Made by a program: the position numbers and the translations under genes. The notes under the pieces are model-generated. The model was not told the DNA's origin. It did not search any database and saw nothing but the letters and a program-made list of their open reading frames with translations. From JASFQI01 sp050115555 (GTDB taxonomy: Bacteria > Desulfobacterota > DSM-4660 > Desulfatiglandales > HGW-15): a DNA stretch of 7,926 bases. The stretch is taken from contig JASFQI010000232.1 of assembly GCA_050115555.1 (NCBI GenBank), positions 1-7,926 on the forward strand, in the 5' to 3' direction. Of the stretch, positions 5,271 through 7,926 are shown piece by piece; the first letter of the stretch is position 1, and each line of letters begins with the position of its first letter.

Positions 5271-5305
5271 GCCACAGGTCCTCTTTACGGTCCCTGCGGC
5301 TTTTT
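5271..5305 (+). terminator. Imperfect hairpin with T run on plus strand
   Basis: GCCaCAGG (5271-5278) pairs with CCTGcGGC (5293-5300), seven pairs with one mismatch, with a further two pairs inside. TTTTT at 5301-5305 follows. It looks like an intrinsic terminator for a rightward transcript, although no rightward gene is known here. It would stop antisense transcription coming from the TPR region before it enters dsrD. On the minus strand the same hairpin lies in the leader of the TPR gene and is followed by AT-rich sequence. Confidence 0.4.
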
Positions 5306-5350
5306 GAGAGGAAGGATGTTTGCCATTAAAAAAACAAAGGCAGACGGAAA

Positions 5351-5386
5351 GAGGCCGCACCTCCCATAGGAGAAGCGGCCTCCTAC
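5351..5386 (-). repeat. REP-like hairpin with adjacent GTAG, after dsrD
   Basis: On the minus strand GTAG (5386-5383) abuts a two-part stem: GAGGCCGC (5382-5375) pairs with GCGGCCTC (5358-5351), and inside it CTCC pairs with GGAG across a four-base loop, with a 2x2 internal loop between. The design is the same as the hairpin at 2864-2888. It begins 31 bases past the dsrD stop codon, and T-rich sequence follows farther on, so it may also end or protect the dsrABD transcript. A ten-base direct repeat, AAGGCAGACG, flanks it at 5337-5346 and 5408-5417. Confidence 0.55.
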
Positions 5387-5417
5387 CGCTACTCGTTCAA
5401 GGCCTGTAAGGCAGACG

Positions 5418-5648
5418 CTAGTGATCCTCGGTCTGTCCCCGACCCTTCATTCCGTACATGGTGCTGCTTCCCGTGGAGAAGTAGATCAACTTCTCCTCGT
5501 TGATCAACGCCGTAGCCGCCTTCTTGACTTCGCGCGCCTTGACGTCGGGTTTCACTTTTTTGACGGCCTTCTCCAGATCGCTGAAGTAGAACTTGGTCTT
5601 CTTGCTCCCTTCAGCAAAATCCATGATGGCCTTTTTAATGTCTTCCAT
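5418..5648 (-). CDS. dsrD: DsrD, activator of dissimilatory sulfite reductase
   Basis: This is a 76-residue winged-helix protein that matches DsrD of sulfate reducers in length and sequence: MEDIKKAIMDFAEGSKKTKFYF at the start (given in two blocks: residues 1-16 and the KKTKFYF block at 16-22), then VKAREVKKAATALINEE and an YFSTGSSTMYG wing. DsrD was long thought to bind DNA because of its fold, but it has been shown to act as an allosteric activator of DsrAB that speeds sulfite reduction. It is typical of reductive-type Dsr systems and marks this as a sulfite-reducing locus. It starts at an ATG with GGGAG six bases upstream. The gap from the dsrB stop is only 39 bases and contains a stable UUCG hairpin at 5665-5680. 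It is the last gene of the compact dsrABD cluster; dsrN does not follow. Confidence 0.95.
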   Translation of the reverse strand: MEDIKKAIMDFAEGSKKTKFYFSDLEKAVKKVKPDVKAREVKKAATALINEEKLIYFSTGSSTMYGMKGRGQTEDH

Positions 5649-5664
5649 CGGCTGCTCCCTTTCT

Positions 5665-5680
5665 GTCCGCCGAAGCGGAC
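5665..5680 (-). promoter_or_regulatory. cUUCGg tetraloop hairpin between dsrB and dsrD
   Basis: The minus-strand RNA reads GUCCGC-UUCG-GCGGAC, a perfect six-pair stem closed by C-G on a UUCG tetraloop, one of the most stable RNA hairpins known. It starts seven bases after the dsrB stop and ends five bases before the GGGAG of dsrD. No T run follows, so it is not a standard terminator. It could block 3' exonucleases and protect dsrAB mRNA, or set the DsrD level relative to DsrAB. Confidence 0.7.
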
Positions 5681-5687
5681 CCTCAGG

Positions 5688-6875
5688 CTACTCGATTCCT
5701 CCGGCGGCCTTGGACACCGCCCACGCTGCATCCGTGTACTTGAAGTGGGTGGAGGTCCGGTAGGTGTCGTACTGGAGCCGGTAGTCGTCGATGAGGTGAT
5801 CGGTGAACGGAAGATCGCACTTCTCGAAGAACTTCTCCCACCCGATCCGCTCGGCCCAGTCCCCGATGCGCTCGTACTTGTTGGCATCGGCCGCATAGGC
5901 CTCCACGATCTTCTTGACGTTCTCACAGACTTCAGGGTAGCGCGGGAAGGTGTTGGGCACCCACGGCACCACGACCTTGGAGAATTTCGGTGGGCTGATC
6001 CGGTTGGAGATCTTGCCGCCGGCCAGGATGGTCACGCCGTCGCCTTCCTTGTCCGAGAGCGGAACGGCCATGCACATGGTGTAGCAGTTCCCGCAGAACA
6101 TGCATCGCTCGTTCTTGATTTTCACGGTCTTTTTTCCATCCTCGGTCTTGGATGGCGAGATGGCGCCCGTGGGGCAGGCCGCGATGACCAGCGGGATCTC
6201 GCAAAGCGAGTCCATAACCTCGTGGTCGATCACCGGCGGTTTCCTGTGGTACCCGAGCAGAGCAATGTCGGAGCAATGCACCGCGCCGCACATGTTCAGG
6301 CAGCAGGCCATGGAAATCCGCACCTGAGCAGGGAAGGTCATGCCTTGGAAGTAATCGAAGAGATCATCCAGGACGGCCTTGACCATGGACGAGGCATCCG
6401 TGGCCGGGGTGTGGCAGTGCAGGTATCCCTGGGTGTGTACGATGTTCGTGAGGCCGGCTCCGGTCCCGCCAAGGGGGAACTTGTAGCTGCCGGAGACGTG
6501 CTTACGGCTCTGAAGGTCCTTTTTCAGGGCCTCCATCTTGTCCTGGCTGTCCACCATGAACTCGATGTTGTTCCGAGTGGTGAAGCGGCAGAACCCTTCG
6601 CAGTACTTATCCGCGATATCGCAGATCTCCCGCACGTGTTCCACGGTCATGAAACGGCAGCCGCCTACGCGCACGGTGAACACCTTGTCGCCGGTCTCGG
6701 AGACGTGGACCAGCACACCCGGCTCCAGGATCTCGTGATGCTTCCACTTACCGTAGTTGTTCTGGATGATGGGAGGGAAGTACTGCCAGAAATGCCGCGG
6801 ACCGAGGTCCGTGAGCCGGTTCTCCATGGGTTTTTCGGGATTGAACAGTCCAAGTCTTTCCTGAGATAATGCCAT
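5688..6875 (-). CDS. dsrB: Dissimilatory sulfite reductase beta subunit
   Basis: DsrB is the beta subunit of the cytoplasmic alpha2beta2 enzyme that reduces sulfite with siroheme and iron-sulfur clusters, passing the product to DsrC. The protein is 395 residues, slightly longer than the roughly 380 of D. vulgaris. NPEKPMENR and HEILEPGVLVHV near the N-terminus are classic DsrB. The siroheme-cluster ligands are Cys154 (GYLHC) with Cys191, Cys192 and Cys196 (ACCLNMC), the same spacing as in D. vulgaris. The inserted ferredoxin domain carries Cys234 (AACPTGAI) and Cys258, Cys261, Cys264 and Cys268 (CMFCGNCYTMC). All key residues are present. The ATG at 6875 has AGGAGGG seven bases upstream, overlapping the dsrA stop codon; the gap to dsrA is 12 bases, so the two are made from one message. 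Confidence 0.98.
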   Translation of the reverse strand: MALSQERLGLFNPEKPMENRLTDLGPRHFWQYFPPIIQNNYGKWKHHEILEPGVLVHVSETGDKVFTVRVGGCRFMTVEHVREICDIADKYCEGFCRFTTRNNIEFMVDSQDKMEALKKDLQSRKHVSGSYKFPLGGTGAGLTNIVHTQGYLHCHTPATDASSMVKAVLDDLFDYFQGMTFPAQVRISMACCLNMCGAVHCSDIALLGYHRKPPVIDHEVMDSLCEIPLVIAACPTGAISPSKTEDGKKTVKIKNERCMFCGNCYTMCMAVPLSDKEGDGVTILAGGKISNRISPPKFSKVVVPWVPNTFPRYPEVCENVKKIVEAYAADANKYERIGDWAERIGWEKFFEKCDLPFTDHLIDDYRLQYDTYRTSTHFKYTDAAWAVSKAAGGIE

Positions 6876-6887
6876 ATCGATTCCCTC

Positions 6888-7926
6888 CTATCTCTGATGC
6901 CTGGATCGGTAGTCGTTGATGTCTCGTTCCCAGCCACCGGGCACATCTTCCTCTTTCCAGAAGATGTAGGGGTTGGCCCGCGGCGCGGTGACCATCTGCG
7001 GCATGGCCGGGAGCTCGAGAACCTCGAGGAACTTCGGGATGCCGTAACGCTGAATCAGCTCACCCAGGCGCTCCCGGTTCTTGCCTTCTTCCATCCACCA
7101 ATCCCAGACCTTTTCTATCACTTCCTTGACGTTGTCATAGGGGTGCTCCACCTTCATGAACGGGATGGTGAGCACGGACATCTGGGCGCCTTCCAGAATC
7201 GGGGCCTTGGCACCGAAAAGCAGGCTCACGCCCGTGTCCTTCCCCGGCCGGAGGGCTTGGGGCATGACGTTGATGCAGTGCATGCACCGAATGCACTCCT
7301 TGTTGTCGATCTTGAGGGTATCGCCTTCCATCCACATGCACTTCGTGGGGCAGAGGTCGATGACCTCTTTCTGAATATCGAACTTACCCCAGTCCCTGCC
7401 CGCGTGGGCGCCGCCATTGGGCGCAAGCTCTCCGCCCATGTAAGCCTTGACCGCGGCTTGGTCGATCCGGATGTCGTCCTTCCAGGTTCCGATGAAGGAC
7501 ATGTCGGAACGGGCGATGGAGGCCACGCATCCGTTGGGGCAGCCGTCGAACTTGAACTTGAACTTGTACGGAAAAGCGGGCCGGTGGAGCTCGTCCTGGT
7601 AGTAGTGGGTCAGCTCGTAGCACATGGCCTGGGTGTCATAGCACGACCACTCGCATCGGGCCTTGCCCACGCAGCAGGAAGGCGTCCTCAGGTTGGACCC
7701 GGAACCGCCGAGGTCCTGCTGGAGCACGTGGCCCAGCTCGTAGAAAATGGGCTCGAGCTGCTCGGTAGTGGTGCCCAGGAAGATGATGTCGCCCGTGGAG
7801 CCGTGCATGTTCATCATGCCGCTACCCCGGTACTCCCAGAGGTCGCAGATGGACCGGAGGTAGTCGGAGGTGTAGAACTTGCTCGCGGGCTGGTTCACGC
7901 GAAGGGTGTGGAAGTGCGCCACGGCG
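6888..7926 (-). CDS. dsrA: Dissimilatory sulfite reductase alpha subunit (5' partial)
   Basis: This is the C-terminal part of DsrA, partner of DsrB. About 345 residues are visible. Aligning the cysteines with D. vulgaris DsrA suggests about 93 residues are missing beyond the right window edge. The GTG at 7922 is an internal Val in VAHFHTLRV, not the start. Counting from that Val, one cluster motif is Cys84-x5-Cys90 with Cys128-x3-Cys132 (GCPNGC), as in DsrA. The ferredoxin insert has Cys191 (CPTKC) with Cys210, Cys213 and Cys216 (ECIRCMHC). GRDWGKFDI, WDWWMEEGKNRERLGE and NPYIFWKEEDVPGGW are strongly conserved DsrA segments. An extra Cys83 lies next to the ligand Cys84. The stop TAG at 6890-6888 forms part of the dsrB ribosome binding site. 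The promoter and true start lie outside the window. Confidence 0.97.
   Translation of the reverse strand, partial: AVAHFHTLRVNQPASKFYTSDYLRSICDLWEYRGSGMMNMHGSTGDIIFLGTTTEQLEPIFYELGHVLQQDLGGSGSNLRTPSCCVGKARCEWSCYDTQAMCYELTHYYQDELHRPAFPYKFKFKFDGCPNGCVASIARSDMSFIGTWKDDIRIDQAAVKAYMGGELAPNGGAHAGRDWGKFDIQKEVIDLCPTKCMWMEGDTLKIDNKECIRCMHCINVMPQALRPGKDTGVSLLFGAKAPILEGAQMSVLTIPFMKVEHPYDNVKEVIEKVWDWWMEEGKNRERLGELIQRYGIPKFLEVLELPAMPQMVTAPRANPYIFWKEEDVPGGWERDINDYRSRHQR

Noticed and set aside
5196..5360. A 55-residue N-terminal extension of the TPR protein
   Set aside because: It would be encoded by the octamer repeat, hairpins and A-rich spacer. The ATG at 5195 has a ribosome binding site and fits the start of the TPR pattern.
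5421..6869. A 482-codon plus-strand open frame opposite dsrB and dsrD
   Set aside because: The minus strand encodes unmistakable DsrB and DsrD with all cofactor cysteines. The long antisense frame is a by-product of GC-rich codon use and shows no domain.
7920..7922. GTG at 7922 as the dsrA start codon
   Set aside because: Alignment by eye with D. vulgaris DsrA shows it is an internal Val (VAHFH). About 93 residues should precede it, and the frame is open to the window edge.

Overview
The window carries the dissimilatory sulfite reductase locus of a sulfate- (or sulfite-) reducing bacterium. On the minus strand, dsrA (5' end cut off by the right window edge), dsrB and dsrD read leftward. DsrD and the residue-level match of DsrA and DsrB to reductive-type enzymes such as that of Desulfovibrio vulgaris point to a reducer rather than a sulfur oxidiser using reverse Dsr. 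GC-rich coding sequence and the general look of the proteins suggest a Desulfobacterota lineage, possibly Syntrophobacteria-like. That last placement is an impression, not a computed result.

Layout, left to right. 1-124: a possible 3' end of an upstream plus-strand gene and a good intrinsic terminator. 125-382: a small hypothetical gene. 470-2721: two overlapping plus-strand genes, a zinc-ribbon/HEAT-repeat protein of the DVU0298 type and an unrecognised 381-residue protein with a faint kinase-like look. 2722-3032: a repeat-rich gap between convergent genes, holding copies of a tandem CGCNAAGA octamer repeat, a REP-like GTAG hairpin and a long inverted repeat. 3033-3671 (minus): a YkgJ-type cysteine-cluster protein. 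3672-3988: no protein gene, but two terminators facing in opposite directions and a nested set of long inverted repeats that looks like an uncharacterised structured RNA. 3989-4312 (minus): a 107-residue hypothetical protein with a strong ribosome binding site. 4575-5195 (minus): a five-TPR protein. 5196-5417: a second gap with the same octamer repeat and another GTAG hairpin. 5418-7926 (minus): dsrD, dsrB, dsrA.

DsrAB reduces sulfite, the last stage of sulfate respiration, and DsrD activates it. The genes after dsrD (TPR, 107 aa, YkgJ-type) lie on the same strand in the place where many sulfate reducers have dsrN (cobyrinate a,c-diamide synthase-like), so they may serve enzyme assembly or regulation. 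This is inference from position only. The terminator at 3748-3778 suggests the YkgJ-type gene is transcribed separately. The most promising undescribed elements are the structured-RNA candidate at 3826-3965, the very stable UUCG hairpin between dsrB and dsrD, and the two repeat families that occur together in both gaps.
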